Notes: generated by a model not told the origin, from the letters alone. 64,000 bases of DNA from an uncultured Bacteroides sp. (GCA_902168185.1 CABHOV010000089.1:124001-188000), one strand, 5' to 3'; counted from the first letter of the stretch, positions 37,788-49,401 are shown. Made by a program: numbers and translations.

Positions 37788-40700
37788 ATGTCTTTCAGAA
37801 AAAATAAAAAGATCAACAACGACTTCTCCAAGATCACCATTAGCTTGGCTTCTCCTGAATCTATTCTGGAAAGCTCACATGGTGAAGTAACGCAACCAGA
37901 AACCATTAACTACAGAACTTACAAACCAGAAATGGGAGGATTGTTCTGCGAGAGGATTTTTGGTCCCGTGAAGGATTGGGAATGTCATTGTGGAAAATAT
38001 AAGCGTATCCGTTATAAAGGCATCATTTGCGATCGCTGCGGTGTAGAAGTTACCGAGAAGAAAGTAAGACGCGAGCGCATGGGGCATATCGAGTTGGTTG
38101 TACCGGTAGCACATATCTGGTATTTCCGTTCGCTCCCTAACAAGATCGGTTACTTGCTTGGCCTTGCTACCAAGAAACTCGATCAGATTATATATTACGA
38201 ACGCTATGTAGTGATTCAACCTGGTGTTAAAGAAGAAGATGGTGTAAATCGTCTTGATTTCTTAACCGAAGAAGAATACCTCGATATCATTGATAAACTT
38301 CCTCGTGAGAATCAATTGTTGGATGACAATGATCCTAAGAAGTTCATCGCGAAAATGGGTGCTGATGCACTTGAAATGCTGTTATCAAGAACTCAACTTG
38401 ATACACTTTCATACGAATTAAGACACCAGGCAGCGACTGATACATCTCAACAACGTAAGGCTGAAGCATTGAAGCGTTTGAAAGTGGTTGAAGCTTTCCG
38501 TGATGCAAAAACTCGTATTGAGAATAAGCCTGAATGGATGGTGATTAAAATGGTTCCGGTAATTCCTCCGGAATTACGTCCACTCGTGCCATTGGATGGT
38601 GGTCGTTTTGCAACATCAGATTTGAATGATCTTTACAGACGTGTTATTATTCGTAACAATCGTCTTAAGAGATTGATCGATATTAAAGCTCCGGAAGTTA
38701 TCCTTCGTAATGAGAAGCGTATGCTTCAGGAAGCTGTTGACTCTTTGTTCGATAACTCAAGAAAAGTGAACGCTGTGCGTTCCGATGGAAACCGTGCGCT
38801 GAAATCTTTGAGTGATATGCTGAAAGGTAAGCAAGGACGTTTCCGTCAGAATTTGTTGGGTAAACGTGTTGACTACTCAGGTCGTTCAGTAATCGTGGTT
38901 GGCCCCGAGTTGAAATTACACGAGTGCGGTCTTCCAAAAGATATGGCGGCTGAATTATTCAAGCCATTCATTATCCGTAAGCTGATTGAAAGAGGAATTG
39001 TAAAAACTGTGAAGTCAGCAAAGAAAATTGTTGACAGAAAAGATCCAGTGATCTGGGATATTTTGGAAAACGTATTGAAAGGACATCCTGTGCTTTTAAA
39101 CCGTGCTCCAACACTTCACAGACTAGGTATACAGGCATTCCAACCGAAATTGATTGAAGGAAAAGCGATCCAGCTTCACCCGCTCGTATGTACTGCGTTT
39201 AACGCTGACTTTGACGGTGACCAGATGGCGGTTCACGTTCCCCTTGGACAAGAAGCGATTTTGGAAGCTTCGTTATTGATGCTGTCATCCCATAACATCC
39301 TTAACCCTGCTAACGGTGCTCCTATCACGGTACCTTCTCAGGACATGGTGTTGGGATTATACTATCTCACAAAAGGAAGAAAAGGAACTCCTGAACATCC
39401 AATTAAAGGTGAGAACAAACGCTATTATTCTTCTGAAGAAGTTATAGTGGCGTTCAATGAAGGTAAACTTTCAAAGCACGCTAACATAAAAGTGCGCGCG
39501 GTTGTAAAAGATAAGAAAACCGGTGAGTTAGAATTCAAGATGATTGACACTGTCGCAGGACGGGTTATCTTCAACAAATTCGTACCGGAAGAAGTAGGCT
39601 TTGTAGATGAACTTCTTACAAAGAAAAAACTTCAGACGATTATCTCTGACATCTACAAAATTGCGGGTCAATCTAAGACTGCTAAGTTCCTTGATGATAT
39701 TAAAGAACTTGGATTCCAGATGGCTTACAAAGGTGGATTGTCAATGGGCTTGAATGACGTGAAGGTTCCTGCCGAAAAAGAACAATTGGTAGCAAATGCC
39801 CAGGAAGAAGTTGATGCCGTTTGGAACAACTATATGATGGGTCTTATTACCGACAACGAGCGTTACAACCAGGTGATTGATATCTGGACGCGTACGAATA
39901 CGTTGCTCACCAATACACTGATGAAACAGCTGGAAGAAGACCAGCAAGGTTTTAACTCGATCTACATGATGATGCACTCCGGTGCTCGTGGTTCGAGAGA
40001 ACAGATTCGTCAGTTAGGTGGTATGCGGGGTCTGATGGCGAAACCTCAAAAGAACCTTGCAGGTTCGGTAGGCTCCATCATTGAAAACCCGATCCTTTCT
40101 AACTTTAAAGAAGGATTGGACGTATTGGAATACTTTATCTCTACGCACGGCGCTCGTAAAGGTCTCGCTGATACTGCGTTGAAAACAGCTGATGCTGGTT
40201 ACTTAACGCGTAGGCTTGTGGACGTTGCGCAGGATCTTGTAGTAAGTGAAGATGATTGCGGAACTTTACGTGGCTTGAAAGTAACGGCTCTGAAAGACAA
40301 CGAAGACATCGTTGAACCTTTGTCAGAACGTATCCTCGGTCGTGTTACAGTTCATGATATATATGATCCGATCAATGATACATTGATCTGCCCTGCGAAT
40401 TCTGAAATTACGGACGAGCTTGCTAAGTTGATCGAAGATACAGCGATTGAAGAAGTTGAAATTCGCTCACTGCTTACTTGCGAATCGAAAGTAGGAGGTT
40501 GTGCTAAATGCTACGGTCGTAACCTGGCTACCGGTAAAATGGTACAAGCAGGTGAAGCGGTAGGTGTAATTGCAGCACAATCTATTGGTGAACCAGGAAC
40601 GCAGCTTACACTTCGTACATTCCACGTTGGGGGTACTGCATCTAACATCGCTGTAGAAGCAAACATCAAAGCGAAGTTTAGCGGTATTCTTGAATTCGAA

Positions 40701-42098
40701 GGTATTCGTACTATCGATACAACGAACAATGATAACAACCCGATCCAGGTAGTAATGGGTCGTACAGGTGAGATTAGAATTGTAGACAGTGAAAAGACCA
40801 GAGTATTGATCACTAACCACGTTCCTTACGGTGCTTTCTTGAAAGTGAAAGACGGTCAGAAAGTGGAAAAAGGTGAGGAACTTTGTTTCTGGGATCCTTA
40901 CAACGCTGTGATCTTGTCTGAGTTCGATGGAACAATTGAATATGAAGCGATAATTGAAGGTGTTACTTACAAGGAAGAATCAGATGAACAAACTGGTCAC
41001 CGTGAGAAAGTAATCACCGAAACACGTGATAAGACTAAGAACCCTGCTATTGTTGTAAAAGGGAAAACTGATACAAAAGGTTATAACATTCCTGTGGGAG
41101 CTCACTTAGCAGTAGATGCAGGTGAGAAAATCAAAGCAGGACAAGTGTTGGCGAAGATTCCTCGTACCATGGGTAAATCTCGTGATATTACAGGGGGTCT
41201 GCCTCGTGTAACTGAATTGTTCGAAGCACGTAACCCTTCAAATCCAGCAGTGGTAAGTGAGATTGATGGAGTTGTTACTTATGGAGGTATTAAACGTGGT
41301 AATCGCGAAATCTTTATTGAATCTCGGGATGGTGTGCAGAAGCGTTATTTAGTGCCGCTTTCGAAACACATTCTTGTTCAGGATAACGACTTCGTGAAAG
41401 CGGGTCAGCCATTATCTGATGGTTCGATCACTCCTTCCGATATCTTATCGATCAAAGGCCCGACTGCTGTTCAGGAATATCTTGTGAATGAAATCCAGGA
41501 AGTATACCGTCTGCAAGGTGTGAAAATCAACGATAAGCACATTGAGGCTATCGTAAGCCAGATGATGCAGAAAGTTGAAATCATCGATCCAGGAGATACA
41601 AGCTTCCTGCCAGGTGAATACGTTGATAAACTTCAGTTTAGAGAAGATAACGACTTGATTCTTGATAAGAAGGTTGTTATCGAAGCTGGCGACTCTCAAG
41701 TATTGAAGCCGGGTCAGATCATTACCGCGCGTGAATTAAGAGACGAAAATTCAGTTCTTCGTAGAAAAGACCATAAATTGGTTGAAGTACGCGATGCACT
41801 GGCGGCAGTTTCGAGACCAACGCTTCAAGGTATTACTCAGGCATCTTTGAAAACTGAGAGCTGGCTATCTGCTGCATCCTTCCAGGAAACCACGAAGGTA
41901 CTTAGCGAAGCAGCTATCCGTGGAAAAACTGACTGGTTGAATGGTTTGAAAGAGAACGTAATTGTAGGTCACTTGATCCCTGCGGGAACGGGTCAGCGTA
42001 GATTTGCTGATTTGATTGTAACGCATAAGGATGAATACAATGCATTGGTTAATGCTCCTGAAAGAACTCGTGATCGCGAGAAAGAACTCCAGGATTAA
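37788..42098 (+). CDS. rpoC: DNA-directed RNA polymerase subunit beta prime
   Basis: A 1436-residue catalytic subunit. The N-terminal zinc ribbon [20 protein letters not shown] lies near residue 66, the metal-chelating [12 protein letters not shown] near 469, and the second zinc site around [19 protein letters not shown] near 900. [20 protein letters not shown] begins the trigger-loop region. Downstream of rpoB with the hairpin spacer; a terminator follows. Confidence 0.98.
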   Translation: MSFRKNKKINNDFSKITISLASPESILESSHGEVTQPETINYRTYKPEMGGLFCERIFGPVKDWECHCGKYKRIRYKGIICDRCGVEVTEKKVRRERMGHIELVVPVAHIWYFRSLPNKIGYLLGLATKKLDQIIYYERYVVIQPGVKEEDGVNRLDFLTEEEYLDIIDKLPRENQLLDDNDPKKFIAKMGADALEMLLSRTQLDTLSYELRHQAATDTSQQRKAEALKRLKVVEAFRDAKTRIENKPEWMVIKMVPVIPPELRPLVPLDGGRFATSDLNDLYRRVIIRNNRLKRLIDIKAPEVILRNEKRMLQEAVDSLFDNSRKVNAVRSDGNRALKSLSDMLKGKQGRFRQNLLGKRVDYSGRSVIVVGPELKLHECGLPKDMAAELFKPFIIRKLIERGIVKTVKSAKKIVDRKDPVIWDILENVLKGHPVLLNRAPTLHRLGIQAFQPKLIEGKAIQLHPLVCTAFNADFDGDQMAVHVPLGQEAILEASLLMLSSHNILNPANGAPITVPSQDMVLGLYYLTKGRKGTPEHPIKGENKRYYSSEEVIVAFNEGKLSKHANIKVRAVVKDKKTGELEFKMIDTVAGRVIFNKFVPEEVGFVDELLTKKKLQTIISDIYKIAGQSKTAKFLDDIKELGFQMAYKGGLSMGLNDVKVPAEKEQLVANAQEEVDAVWNNYMMGLITDNERYNQVIDIWTRTNTLLTNTLMKQLEEDQQGFNSIYMMMHSGARGSREQIRQLGGMRGLMAKPQKNLAGSVGSIIENPILSNFKEGLDVLEYFISTHGARKGLADTALKTADAGYLTRRLVDVAQDLVVSEDDCGTLRGLKVTALKDNEDIVEPLSERILGRVTVHDIYDPINDTLICPANSEITDELAKLIEDTAIEEVEIRSLLTCESKVGGCAKCYGRNLATGKMVQAGEAVGVIAAQSIGEPGTQLTLRTFHVGGTASNIAVEANIKAKFSGILEFEGIRTIDTTNNDNNPIQVVMGRTGEIRIVDSEKTRVLITNHVPYGAFLKVKDGQKVEKGEELCFWDPYNAVILSEFDGTIEYEAIIEGVTYKEESDEQTGHREKVITETRDKTKNPAIVVKGKTDTKGYNIPVGAHLAVDAGEKIKAGQVLAKIPRTMGKSRDITGGLPRVTELFEARNPSNPAVVSEIDGVVTYGGIKRGNREIFIESRDGVQKRYLVPLSKHILVQDNDFVKAGQPLSDGSITPSDILSIKGPTAVQEYLVNEIQEVYRLQGVKINDKHIEAIVSQMMQKVEIIDPGDTSFLPGEYVDKLQFREDNDLILDKKVVIEAGDSQVLKPGQIITARELRDENSVLRRKDHKLVEVRDALAAVSRPTLQGITQASLKTESWLSAASFQETTKVLSEAAIRGKTDWLNGLKENVIVGHLIPAGTGQRRFADLIVTHKDEYNALVNAPERTRDREKELQD

Positions 42099-42122
42099 TT
42101 AACAAATTGAAATAGAACAATC

Positions 42123-42156
42123 TGCGGATGCGCCCTAAATGGCCATCCGCATTTTG
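42123..42156 (+). terminator. Terminator after rpoC
   Basis: TGCGGATG / CATCCGCA stem with a 13-nt loop followed by TTTTG, 25 bp after the rpoC stop. The T-run is short, so read-through into the DUF3467 gene is possible. Confidence 0.6.
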
Positions 42157-42218
42157 CTTATAGGGATATTGAATATCACACTTAAACTTGTGACCTCGGT
42201 GCAAGAACTATTTAGAAT

Positions 42219-42554
42219 ATGACAGACGAAAAAAACAAACAAGCTCAAAACCAGAATCAGAACCAGATTAATATAGAGCTTTCGGAAGAAATTGCTGAGG
42301 GGATCTATTCAAACCTGGCCATGATCGCGCATTCTAACAGCGAGTTCGTCATTGACTTTATTCGCTTAATGCCGGGGGTACCGAAAGCTAAAGTGAAGTC
42401 CCGGATAGTGATTACACCGGAGCACGCCAAGCGTTTTCTATTAGCATTAAAAGACAATATAGATAAGTATGAAAGTAGCTTCGGCCCGATAAAAAGAACA
42501 GAGGATATGCCAAAGTTTCCAATGAATTTTGGTGGAACTGTTGGCGAAGCGTAA
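42219..42554 (+). CDS. DUF3467 family protein
   Basis: A 111-residue small cytoplasmic protein. A polar Gln/Asn-rich N-terminal tail (residues 5-17) precedes the DUF3467 core: ELSEEIAEGIYSNLAMIAHS, then EFVIDFIRLMPGVPKAKVKS and RIVITPEHAKRFLLALKDNI. The family is widespread and has no assigned function; placement after rpoC recurs in Bacteroidetes as I recall it. Confidence 0.8.
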   Translation: MTDEKNKQAQNQNQNQINIELSEEIAEGIYSNLAMIAHSNSEFVIDFIRLMPGVPKAKVKSRIVITPEHAKRFLLALKDNIDKYESSFGPIKRTEDMPKFPMNFGGTVGEA

Positions 42555-42668
42555 AAAATGATTAGTAAGAATATGAATGAAAAAGTGCTACTCAGCCTTT
42601 ACTTGCACTAAAAGTCATATTTAACTACTCAATAATGCTTTAATCCTTTAAAAATAATCTAACATGGC

Positions 42669-42699
42669 TTTGCAAGCTGTCATACTTTAAATACCTTTG
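42669..42699 (+). promoter_or_regulatory. Promoter of the rpsL-rpsG-fusA-rpsJ operon
   Basis: TTTG (42669-42672), 19 nt, TACCTTTG (42692-42699): a full match to the Bacteroidetes housekeeping promoter, 38 bp before the rpsL ATG. Confidence 0.65.
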
Positions 42700-42737
42700 C
42701 AGTCCTAATTTTTGAGAGGTTTATAAAAGAAATATAA

Positions 42738-43160
42738 ATGCCGACCATTCAACAACTTGTAAGAAAAGGGCGTAAGAAACTGGAATTCAAATCGAAATCT
42801 CCGGCCCTTGATTCTTGCCCACAGAAGAGAGGAGTATGTACACGTGTGTACACAACAACTCCTAAAAAGCCTAACTCTGCGATGCGTAAAGTAGCTCGTG
42901 TTCGCTTAGTAAGCGGCAAAGAAGTGAACGCATACATCATGGGTGAAGGTCACAACCTACAGGAGCACTCTATTGTGCTTATTCGTGGAGGTCGTGTTAA
43001 AGATTTGCCAGGTGTTCGTTACCACATCATCCGTGGTGCATTGGATACTGCAGGTGTAAATGGTCGTAAACAAAGCCGTTCTAAATATGGTGCAAAACGT
43101 CCTAAGCCAGGTGCAGCAGCTCCTGCAGCTAAAGGTGCGCCAGCAAAAGGTAAAAAATAA
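42738..43160 (+). CDS. rpsL: 30S ribosomal protein S12
   Basis: A 140-residue decoding-centre protein. Streptomycin-relevant positions are wild type: Lys in [11 protein letters not shown] and Lys in [14 protein letters not shown] basic Ala/Pro/Lys tail (about residues 124-140) extends the C-terminus beyond the E. coli length of 124. Confidence 0.97.
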   Translation: MPTIQQLVRKGRKKLEFKSKSPALDSCPQKRGVCTRVYTTTPKKPNSAMRKVARVRLVSGKEVNAYIMGEGHNLQEHSIVLIRGGRVKDLPGVRYHIIRGALDTAGVNGRKQSRSKYGAKRPKPGAAAPAAKGAPAKGKK

Positions 43161-43172
43161 TAGGATAGAGCC

Positions 43173-43640
43173 ATGAGAAAGACAAAACCTAAGAAAAGAT
43201 ATCTTCTTCCTGACCCTAAGTTCAACGACACGTTGGTAACGAAGTTCGTGAACTACCTAATGGAACAAGGCAAGAAAAGTACAGCATATGGCATTTTCTA
43301 TGATGCTGTTGCTTTAGTAGAAAAGAAAACCAACGAGAGCGGTCTCGAAGTATGGAAGCGCGCCATGAGTAATCTGACGCCTTCTGTTGAAGTAAAAAGT
43401 AGACGTGTTGGTGGTGCTACGTTCCAGGTTCCGGTTGAAATTCGTCCGGAGCGTAAAGTGAACTTGAGCATCAAATGGTTGATTGATTATTCAAGACTTC
43501 GTGGTGAGAAGACAATGATGGATAAGCTTGCTGCTGAAATCATCGCTGCTTCAAAAGGCGAAGGTGCTGCTATAAAGAAGAAAGATGACACACATCGTAT
43601 GGCAGAAGCGAATAAGGCATTTTCACATTTCAGATTCTAA
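43173..43640 (+). CDS. rpsG: 30S ribosomal protein S7
   Basis: A 155-residue 3'-domain assembly protein. [19 protein letters not shown] opens the protein; [20 protein letters not shown] is the conserved central loop, and the end reads [15 protein letters not shown]. 12 bp after rpsL. Confidence 0.97.
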   Translation: MRKTKPKKRYLLPDPKFNDTLVTKFVNYLMEQGKKSTAYGIFYDAVALVEKKTNESGLEVWKRAMSNLTPSVEVKSRRVGGATFQVPVEIRPERKVNLSIKWLIDYSRLRGEKTMMDKLAAEIIAASKGEGAAIKKKDDTHRMAEANKAFSHFRF

Positions 43641-43655
43641 TTAGAGGACCAGGTA

Positions 43656-45770
43656 ATGTCTAGAGATTTAAAATACACCAGAAACATAGGTATTGCTGCT
43701 CACATCGATGCAGGTAAAACAACAACTACCGAGCGTATTCTGTACTATGCCGGTGTTAATCATAAGATCGGTGAAGTGCACGAAGGTGCTGCGACTATGG
43801 ACTGGATGGCACAGGAGCAGGAGAGAGGTATAACAATTACTTCTGCTGCAACTACCGTTTTCTGGAACTATAGAGAGAATAAATATAACGTTAACATCAT
43901 TGATACTCCTGGTCACGTAGACTTTACTGTTGAAGTAAACCGTTCTTTGCGTGTATTGGATGGTTTGGTGTTTTTGTTTAGCGCGGTTGATGGTGTTGAA
44001 CCTCAATCCGAAACGAACTGGCGCTTGGCTGATAATTATAAAGTAGCCCGTATCGGTTTCGTAAATAAAATGGACCGTGCAGGTTCAGACTTCCTTGGAG
44101 TTTGCAAGCAAGTAAAAGAAAAATTAGGAAGCCACGCTGTTGCACTTCAGTTGCCGATAGGTTCTGAAGAAAACTTCAAAGGTGTGGTTGACTTGGTAAA
44201 TAACCGTGGTATCGTATGGAATGAGAACGACAAAGGAATGACCTTTGAAGTTGTGCCTATTCCTGACGATATGAAAGATGAAGTACTCGAATACAGAGAG
44301 AAGCTTCTTGAAGCTGTCGCTGATTTCGACGAATCATTAATGGAAAAATTCTTCGAAGATCCTAACTCAATCTCTGAAACTGAGATCTTGACGGCTCTTC
44401 GTAAGGCTACCATCGCCATGAAAATCGTTCCTATGGTTTGTGGATCATCTTTTAAAAACAAAGGTGTTCAAACCATGTTGGACTATGTAATGGAGCTTCT
44501 TCCATCTCCTCTTGATAAGGACGATATTATTGGTATCAATCCTGACACTGATGCTGAAGTCACAATCAGACCAGATGAGAAAGAACCATTTGCTGCCCTC
44601 GCATTCAAAATAGCGACTGACCCATTCGTAGGACGTCTTTGTTTCGTACGTGCATATTCAGGTATTCTTGAATCAGGTTCGTATGTATACAATACACGTT
44701 CCGAAGCGAAGGAACGTATCTCACGTGTATTCCAAATGCACGCTAACAAGCAGAACCAAATTGAAAGATTGGTTGCTGGAGATATCGGAGCTGTTGTAGG
44801 TTTCAAGGATATCAAAACAGGTGATACACTTTGTGATGAAAAACGTAAAGTCGTTTTAGAATCAATGGTATTCCCTGAGCCAGTAATTGGTTATGCTATC
44901 GAGCCTAAGAAACAAGCTGATGTTGATAAGCTTGGTATGGCGATCGCTAAATTGGTAGAAGAAGATCCAACACTTCGTGTAAATACAGATCAGGAAACTG
45001 GTCAGACCATCCTTCGTGGTATGGGAGAACTTCACTTGGAGATCATCATCGATCGTCTGAAGCGCGAGTTCAAAGTAGAGATCAATCAGGGGGCTCCTCA
45101 GGTTGCTTACAAAGAAGCTCTTACTAAATCTGTCGAACATAAAGAAGTTTATAAGAAGCAGACTGGTGGTCGTGGTAAATTTGCTGATATCGTATTCGAG
45201 ATCGGGCCACGCGAACTGAAAGAAGGTGATAAGGACGGACTTGAGTTTGTTAACGATATCGTAGGTGGTGTGATTCCTCGTGAATTCATTCAACCTGTTC
45301 AAAAAGGTTTCGAAAGTGCCATGGTGAATGGTCCTTTGGCCGGATATCCAATTGACAACATGCGTGTTCGTTTATTCCACGGTTCTTACCATGATGTCGA
45401 TTCAGATTCATTGTCATTCGAATTGGCAGCTCGTATCGGTTTCAAAGAAGCAGCATCTAAATGCGCTCCTCAGTTACTCGAGCCGATCATGTCCGTTGAA
45501 GTAATGAGCCCGGATGAATATACTGGTTCTGTAACGGGAGACTTGAACAGAAGACGTGGTGTTATGAAAGGTATGGACACCCGTGCAGGTGCTCAGTTAA
45601 TCAGAGCTGATGTTCCGTTGAAGGAACTCTTCGGTTACATTACAGATTTGAGAACACTTACATCAGGTCGTGCATCAGCGTCCCTGACGTTCTCTCACTA
45701 TGCTCCGGTTCCTAAGAACCTTGCCGATAAAGTAATTGAAGAAGTAAAAGGCGCAGTTGCCTCTAAATAA
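43656..45770 (+). CDS. fusA: Elongation factor G
   Basis: Translocation GTPase, 704 residues in five domains. G1 [15 protein letters not shown], switch [11 protein letters not shown]4 NKMDR, domain [17 protein letters not shown]. Located between rpsG and rpsJ, as expected for the str operon of this phylum. Confidence 0.98.
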   Translation: MSRDLKYTRNIGIAAHIDAGKTTTTERILYYAGVNHKIGEVHEGAATMDWMAQEQERGITITSAATTVFWNYRENKYNVNIIDTPGHVDFTVEVNRSLRVLDGLVFLFSAVDGVEPQSETNWRLADNYKVARIGFVNKMDRAGSDFLGVCKQVKEKLGSHAVALQLPIGSEENFKGVVDLVNNRGIVWNENDKGMTFEVVPIPDDMKDEVLEYREKLLEAVADFDESLMEKFFEDPNSISETEILTALRKATIAMKIVPMVCGSSFKNKGVQTMLDYVMELLPSPLDKDDIIGINPDTDAEVTIRPDEKEPFAALAFKIATDPFVGRLCFVRAYSGILESGSYVYNTRSEAKERISRVFQMHANKQNQIERLVAGDIGAVVGFKDIKTGDTLCDEKRKVVLESMVFPEPVIGYAIEPKKQADVDKLGMAIAKLVEEDPTLRVNTDQETGQTILRGMGELHLEIIIDRLKREFKVEINQGAPQVAYKEALTKSVEHKEVYKKQTGGRGKFADIVFEIGPRELKEGDKDGLEFVNDIVGGVIPREFIQPVQKGFESAMVNGPLAGYPIDNMRVRLFHGSYHDVDSDSLSFELAARIGFKEAASKCAPQLLEPIMSVEVMSPDEYTGSVTGDLNRRRGVMKGMDTRAGAQLIRADVPLKELFGYITDLRTLTSGRASASLTFSHYAPVPKNLADKVIEEVKGAVASK

Positions 45771-45795
45771 TAAACATCTAAAAGGCGTTTAGATC

Positions 45796-46101
45796 ATGAA
45801 TCAGAAAATCAGAATTAAACTTAAGTCTTACGACCATAACTTAGTTGATAAATCATCTGAGAAAATTGTAAGAGCTGTAAAGGCAACAGGTGCAGTAGTT
45901 AGCGGTCCTATTCCGTTACCAACCGAAAAAGAAAAGTTCACTGTACTTCGTTCTCCACACGTTAACAAGAAGTCACGTGAACAATTTCAACTTTGCACCT
46001 ACAAGCGCTTGGTTGACATTTATTCAAACAGTGCAAAAACTGTAGACGCCTTGATGAAACTTGAACTTCCTAGCGGAGTTGATGTAGAGATCAAAGTGTA
46101 G
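45796..46101 (+). CDS. rpsJ: 30S ribosomal protein S10 (NusE)
   Basis: A 101-residue protein that also acts in antitermination with Nus[21 protein letters not shown] and [20 protein letters not shown] are diagnostic. It is 25 bp after fusA and is followed by a strong terminator instead of rplC. Confidence 0.97.
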   Translation: MNQKIRIKLKSYDHNLVDKSSEKIVRAVKATGAVVSGPIPLPTEKEKFTVLRSPHVNKKSREQFQLCTYKRLVDIYSNSAKTVDALMKLELPSGVDVEIKV

Positions 46102-46120
46102 TTATCTACGAAACAATATT

Positions 46121-46153
46121 AAAAAAGCCATCTTCTCAAGAGATGGCTTTTTT
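46121..46153 (+). terminator. Terminator after rpsJ
   Basis: AAAAAAGCCATCT / AGATGGCTTTTTT, 13-bp stem with 7-nt loop and T-tract, 19 bp past the rpsJ stop. It also works in the other orientation for the convergent gene. Confidence 0.85.
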
Positions 46154-46170
46154 AGTATATATACTTTTGT

Positions 46171-46509
46171 TTATTGGGTTGCTGTTTGACTTTCCTGATT
46201 ATTATAGGAATTAAGAATTTCTTGAGTAACGTCTTTGCCGCCATTCAGATTATTGACTAAACTGCCAACACTATATATAGGCCCCCAGGGAATTCCCCAC
46301 CAACCGAGTAAGAATGTCATAAGCGTGAAAGGTAGTCCCTTAATCAAACGGCTTTCACCGGAGCGAATAAAATAAATATCAGACGATCGTCTGAAGGTCA
46401 TTACAAGAACAGAAATTGTGAATTGAAACACAACGAACTTAGCACCATGCGCGAGTTCTCGGTTTATTTGGTCTGTTGTGAGACCCTCAAGGTTTTTAAT
46501 ACCGGCCAT
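46171..46509 (-). CDS. Conserved small membrane protein, function unknown
   Basis: A 112-residue protein from ATG 46509 with two hydrophobic segments: FVVFQFTISVLVMTF and LPFTLMTFLLGWWGIPWGPI. The arrangement RRSSDIYFIRSGE, then LLGWWGIPWGPIYSVG, then GGKDVTQEIL recurs in a Bacteroidetes family I recognise but cannot name. A longer frame starts at 46551, but the -7 box TAGATTTG falls inside that extension, which supports the inner start. Convergent with rpsJ. Confidence 0.65.
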   Translation of the reverse strand: MAGIKNLEGLTTDQINRELAHGAKFVVFQFTISVLVMTFRRSSDIYFIRSGESRLIKGLPFTLMTFLLGWWGIPWGPIYSVGSLVNNLNGGKDVTQEILNSYNNQESQTATQ

Positions 46510-46535
46510 AGATAGATGTAATTTAGATGTGAAAT

Positions 46536-46543
46536 CAAATCTA
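46536..46543 (-). promoter_or_regulatory. -7 element of the small membrane protein gene
   Basis: Minus-strand TAGATTTG at 46543-46536 fits TAnnTTTG. The expected start site is about 20 bases before ATG 46509. No convincing -33 TTTG. Confidence 0.35.
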
Positions 46544-46611
46544 CCTTTCAATGACTATATATCCGTGTGAAGAGCGCAAGGCCTATCACTGATGTAGGAA
46601 AAGGTTCCTCT

Positions 46612-47214
46612 TTAAGAGTTTTTATCCAGAAAGGATTTATAGCTGTCCGGTGTATCTAAATCAATTTCACCGCCAGGAAAATCAATAAGCTCTGTATCAT
46701 CCGGGTGAAGTGTAATTACTTTTTTTGCACCTTGGTCATCAGGCATGTTTAATAATACGGGGAATATGCTTTTGTCGAAAAGCGCTGGCACTCCAGGTGA
46801 CTCTGAGTAGTAAGATGCTATAGTTTTTTTTCGCGTTAATAGATAACGATCAATCAGAGCATTCAGATGATCTTCGGATATATAGGGCTGGTCGCAGACT
46901 GTAATGATAGCCGCATCAACGGCTGCGTCAATTGTTAATAAGTGCTTGAGCCCTGCCTTTAAAGAACTTCCCATACCGTTTTGCCACAATGGGTTTTGAA
47001 TTATAGCTACCTGTTGATTTTTTAATATACTTTCATGAAGGTTGTTGTTCGCTCCAAGCACCACCACGGTATATGTTGCTTTTGATTTTATCGCGATGCT
47101 ACACGTTCTGGTGAGCATTGGTTCTCCGAAGACCGGCAACATCTGTTTTGATTGGCCCATTCGTGTTGAGGAACCCGCAGCAAGTATAATTATACCTATA
47201 CTTATCCCACTCAC
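46612..47214 (-). CDS. MocA/MobA-like molybdenum cofactor nucleotidyltransferase
   Basis: A 200-residue GT-A-fold nucleotidyltransferase. The N-terminal NTP loop is IIILAAGSSTRMGQSKQMLP. NPLWQNGMGSSLKAGL and the metal-binding CDQPYISEDHL follow, then SPGVPALFDKSIFP and DDQGAKKVI. These are typical of MocA, which attaches CMP to molybdopterin for xanthine-dehydrogenase-type enzymes, and the neighbours include such an enzyme. MobA-like GMP transfer is less likely given the context. Its start overlaps the previous gene by 4 bp (ATGA). Confidence 0.85.
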   Translation of the reverse strand: MSGISIGIIILAAGSSTRMGQSKQMLPVFGEPMLTRTCSIAIKSKATYTVVVLGANNNLHESILKNQQVAIIQNPLWQNGMGSSLKAGLKHLLTIDAAVDAAIITVCDQPYISEDHLNALIDRYLLTRKKTIASYYSESPGVPALFDKSIFPVLLNMPDDQGAKKVITLHPDDTELIDFPGGEIDLDTPDSYKSFLDKNS

Positions 47215-47708
47215 GGCTCCAACGGCTTTCCGTTATTGAAATCTTTTTCACCAATGGTTCCGCCTTCTGACGAATCAGAATCAACGAGTATTTTCCAGGT
47301 TCCATTTTCTTTACGGAGCACCACGTGAAATTTACCATAGAAACTTCTACTCTCGCCCTGAGCGTTTATGACAGTTGTCTTGTATATACCTACTTCATAA
47401 GCCTGATTCTCATTTGCTATTCGCTCCAGAAAATGGAGCTCTATTGACCGTTTCATTTTTTGCTGAAGCGCTTTATTATCTCCTTCAGTATTTTGTTTTT
47501 TATATTGATCAAAGGATAGAAGTGTTTTCGAGTCGCGTGGAGTGCGAATTAAATCCTGAGAATGAACAGACATAAATCCCTGCGTATCATGATTGCTGAA
47601 TGACGCTATAAAAGGTTTCCAGACTTGTTCATTGATTTGTTTTTGGATTTCCTGCGAATGACCGGCGAACGATATTACTATAAATAGAAAAACAATCCAT
47701 CTTTTCAT
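47211..47708 (-). CDS. Exported NTF2/SnoaL-like protein
   Basis: A 165-residue protein with a signal peptide (MKRWIVFLFIVISFAGHSQ) and a domain with the pattern of SnoaL/DUF4440-type NTF2-like proteins: helix WKPFIASFSNHDTQGFMSVH, then strands ending in GKFHVVLRKENGTWKILVDS. No catalytic residues can be assigned. It lies between xdhC (10 bp) and mocA (4-bp overlap) in the molybdoenzyme locus, so it may act in the periplasm with that enzyme. Confidence 0.7.
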   Translation of the reverse strand: MKRWIVFLFIVISFAGHSQEIQKQINEQVWKPFIASFSNHDTQGFMSVHSQDLIRTPRDSKTLLSFDQYKKQNTEGDNKALQQKMKRSIELHFLERIANENQAYEVGIYKTTVINAQGESRSFYGKFHVVLRKENGTWKILVDSDSSEGGTIGEKDFNNGKPLEP

Positions 47709-47718
47709 CGTGTTGGTA

Positions 47719-48909
47719 TTAGGAGTTTTGTGCAGCCTTGCCTTCGTGATGATGCAAATATACTTGCTTGAATACTTGGTCGCTTGCCGAATCGCGTTGA
47801 TGTATAGGGCCCGTTCTGTATTTTAGAAATCCACCCGAGCGATTGGAAAACTTACTTTGTATTTCCGCAATAATGGAAACGGCAATCTCATCAGGAGCTT
47901 CCGCGCCAATATCGAGACCTATTGGAGAATGAATGCGGTGAACATCATTTGAAGAAAGCTGAATATTTTCTTTTGCAAATTCGTTAAGCATTTTATCAAA
48001 ACGCTTTCTGGGTCCAAGTATACCTATATATGGCGTTTCTGTCTTTAGTAATTTTCGCAAAACGTCTCTATCATACTCATAATTATGAGACATTAATACA
48101 CAGGCTGTGTATGGAGTGATGTTGAAATCACGGTCTATAAAGTCACGTTGACAAAGAGATAGATTATCAGCTGAGGGGAAAAAGAGCGGTGCTATATGTG
48201 CAACACATTCATCGGTAACGGTTACTTCCCAACCAAGTGATTTAGCCAGGTAACTCACAGGCCGTGCGTCAAATCCACCTCCGAAAATAATAAGTGAAAC
48301 AGAAGGCTGAATCAACTCAATGAAGACTTCTATTTCTTTACCCTTTACTGTATATACTTTTGCTTCTGATTTTTTTGATTCAAACAAGGCTTCGAGGTCA
48401 GCTGAAATAATTCGTTCGAGTTCCGGATCCTGCAAATTGTGAAGCTTCGTTAACCCAGGAGTAACTAATAGTTTTTTTCCAATCTCGTGAGCATCGTTGT
48501 GCACAAATATAGTGGCCAGTGCAACCGGGGCATTCATCTTGATGATGCTATCAAAAAGCAACGTTGGATTATTCTGATCTTCCGGAATGATAGGTTCAAT
48601 CAGTACATCGATCACACCATTGCATCCTAAACTAATACCAAGGTTTTGATTACTTTCTTCTCGTGTGTCGTACGTAACCGTAACAGGTTTTCCATCGGTC
48701 ATTACCTGGCGCGCTTTGCGCAAGGCATCGCCCTCCAGACAACCTCCGCTGATAGACCCTACCCACTTGCCGTCATCAGTAATCAACATGCGTGCGCCAG
48801 GACTTCTATACGATGAACCTCTCACTTTAACAACTGTAGCCAGTGCTGCCTTGTGTTGATTAAAATCTATCTTCGTACATTCCTGGAGTATCGTTTTAAA
48901 TTCCTTCAT
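47719..48909 (-). CDS. xdhC: XdhC/CoxI-family molybdoenzyme maturation factor
   Basis: A 396-residue protein. The N-terminal XdhC/CoxI domain has VKVRGSSYRSPGARMLI and SISGGCLEGDALRKA; the C-terminal Rossmann-like domain has LIIFGGGFDARPVSYLAKSL and ends HRIHSPIGLDIGAEAPDEIA. The family inserts sulfurated Mo cofactor into xanthine-dehydrogenase-like enzymes, fitting the molybdopterin subunit encoded upstream. Confidence 0.92.
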   Translation of the reverse strand: MKEFKTILQECTKIDFNQHKAALATVVKVRGSSYRSPGARMLITDDGKWVGSISGGCLEGDALRKARQVMTDGKPVTVTYDTREESNQNLGISLGCNGVIDVLIEPIIPEDQNNPTLLFDSIIKMNAPVALATIFVHNDAHEIGKKLLVTPGLTKLHNLQDPELERIISADLEALFESKKSEAKVYTVKGKEIEVFIELIQPSVSLIIFGGGFDARPVSYLAKSLGWEVTVTDECVAHIAPLFFPSADNLSLCQRDFIDRDFNITPYTACVLMSHNYEYDRDVLRKLLKTETPYIGILGPRKRFDKMLNEFAKENIQLSSNDVHRIHSPIGLDIGAEAPDEIAVSIIAEIQSKFSNRSGGFLKYRTGPIHQRDSASDQVFKQVYLHHHEGKAAQNS

Positions 48910-48963
48910 CGCTATATCTATATATGTATACGATCGTATTGAAAGATTATTACTCGGACTAGG

Positions 48964-49374
48964 TTAACGTGCTGCCTTTGCTTCTTCAGGTTTTACAGCG
49001 TCTCCTTTATTTCCCCACGAATTACGCACATAGTTTAATACGTCACTGACTTCCTCATCAGTCAAATCTATAGCCGCCATTTCTCCATTATAAGTAACGC
49101 CATTTACTTTTATTTCACCACTAACACCATGGAGTACTTGTTGGATTGAGCGTTTTTTGTCAGCCATCAAATAATCTGATTTAGCGAGTGGTGGGAATAC
49201 ACCTTCCATACCTTCTCCTTGCTCCATGTGGCAAGACATGCACTGTACAGTATATATTTCCTTTCCTCTGGCGATACTAGTCTTCAGGTCGAATTTTGGT
49301 TTTTGCTGGAATGCCACAAGTGAAAAACCAGTGGCAGCGATTGTGACAATAGTGATATAGTGATTTAATCTCAT
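48964..49374 (-). CDS. Exported c-type cytochrome (hydroxylase locus)
   Basis: A 136-residue monohaem cytochrome. ATG 49374 gives signal peptide MRLNHYITIVTIAATGFSLV; an ATG 21 bp upstream adds MYTYIIT and is less likely. Haem motif CMSCH, then FPPLAKSDYLM, VNGVTYNGEMAAI (possible Met axial ligand) and LNYVRNSWGN. Position next to the molybdopterin subunit suggests it accepts electrons from it. It is paralogous to the cytochrome at 53683-54204. Confidence 0.88.
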   Translation of the reverse strand: MRLNHYITIVTIAATGFSLVAFQQKPKFDLKTSIARGKEIYTVQCMSCHMEQGEGMEGVFPPLAKSDYLMADKKRSIQQVLHGVSGEIKVNGVTYNGEMAAIDLTDEEVSDVLNYVRNSWGNKGDAVKPEEAKAAR

Positions 49375-49401
49375 CGTGATGATATATGTGTACAATTAAT
49401 C

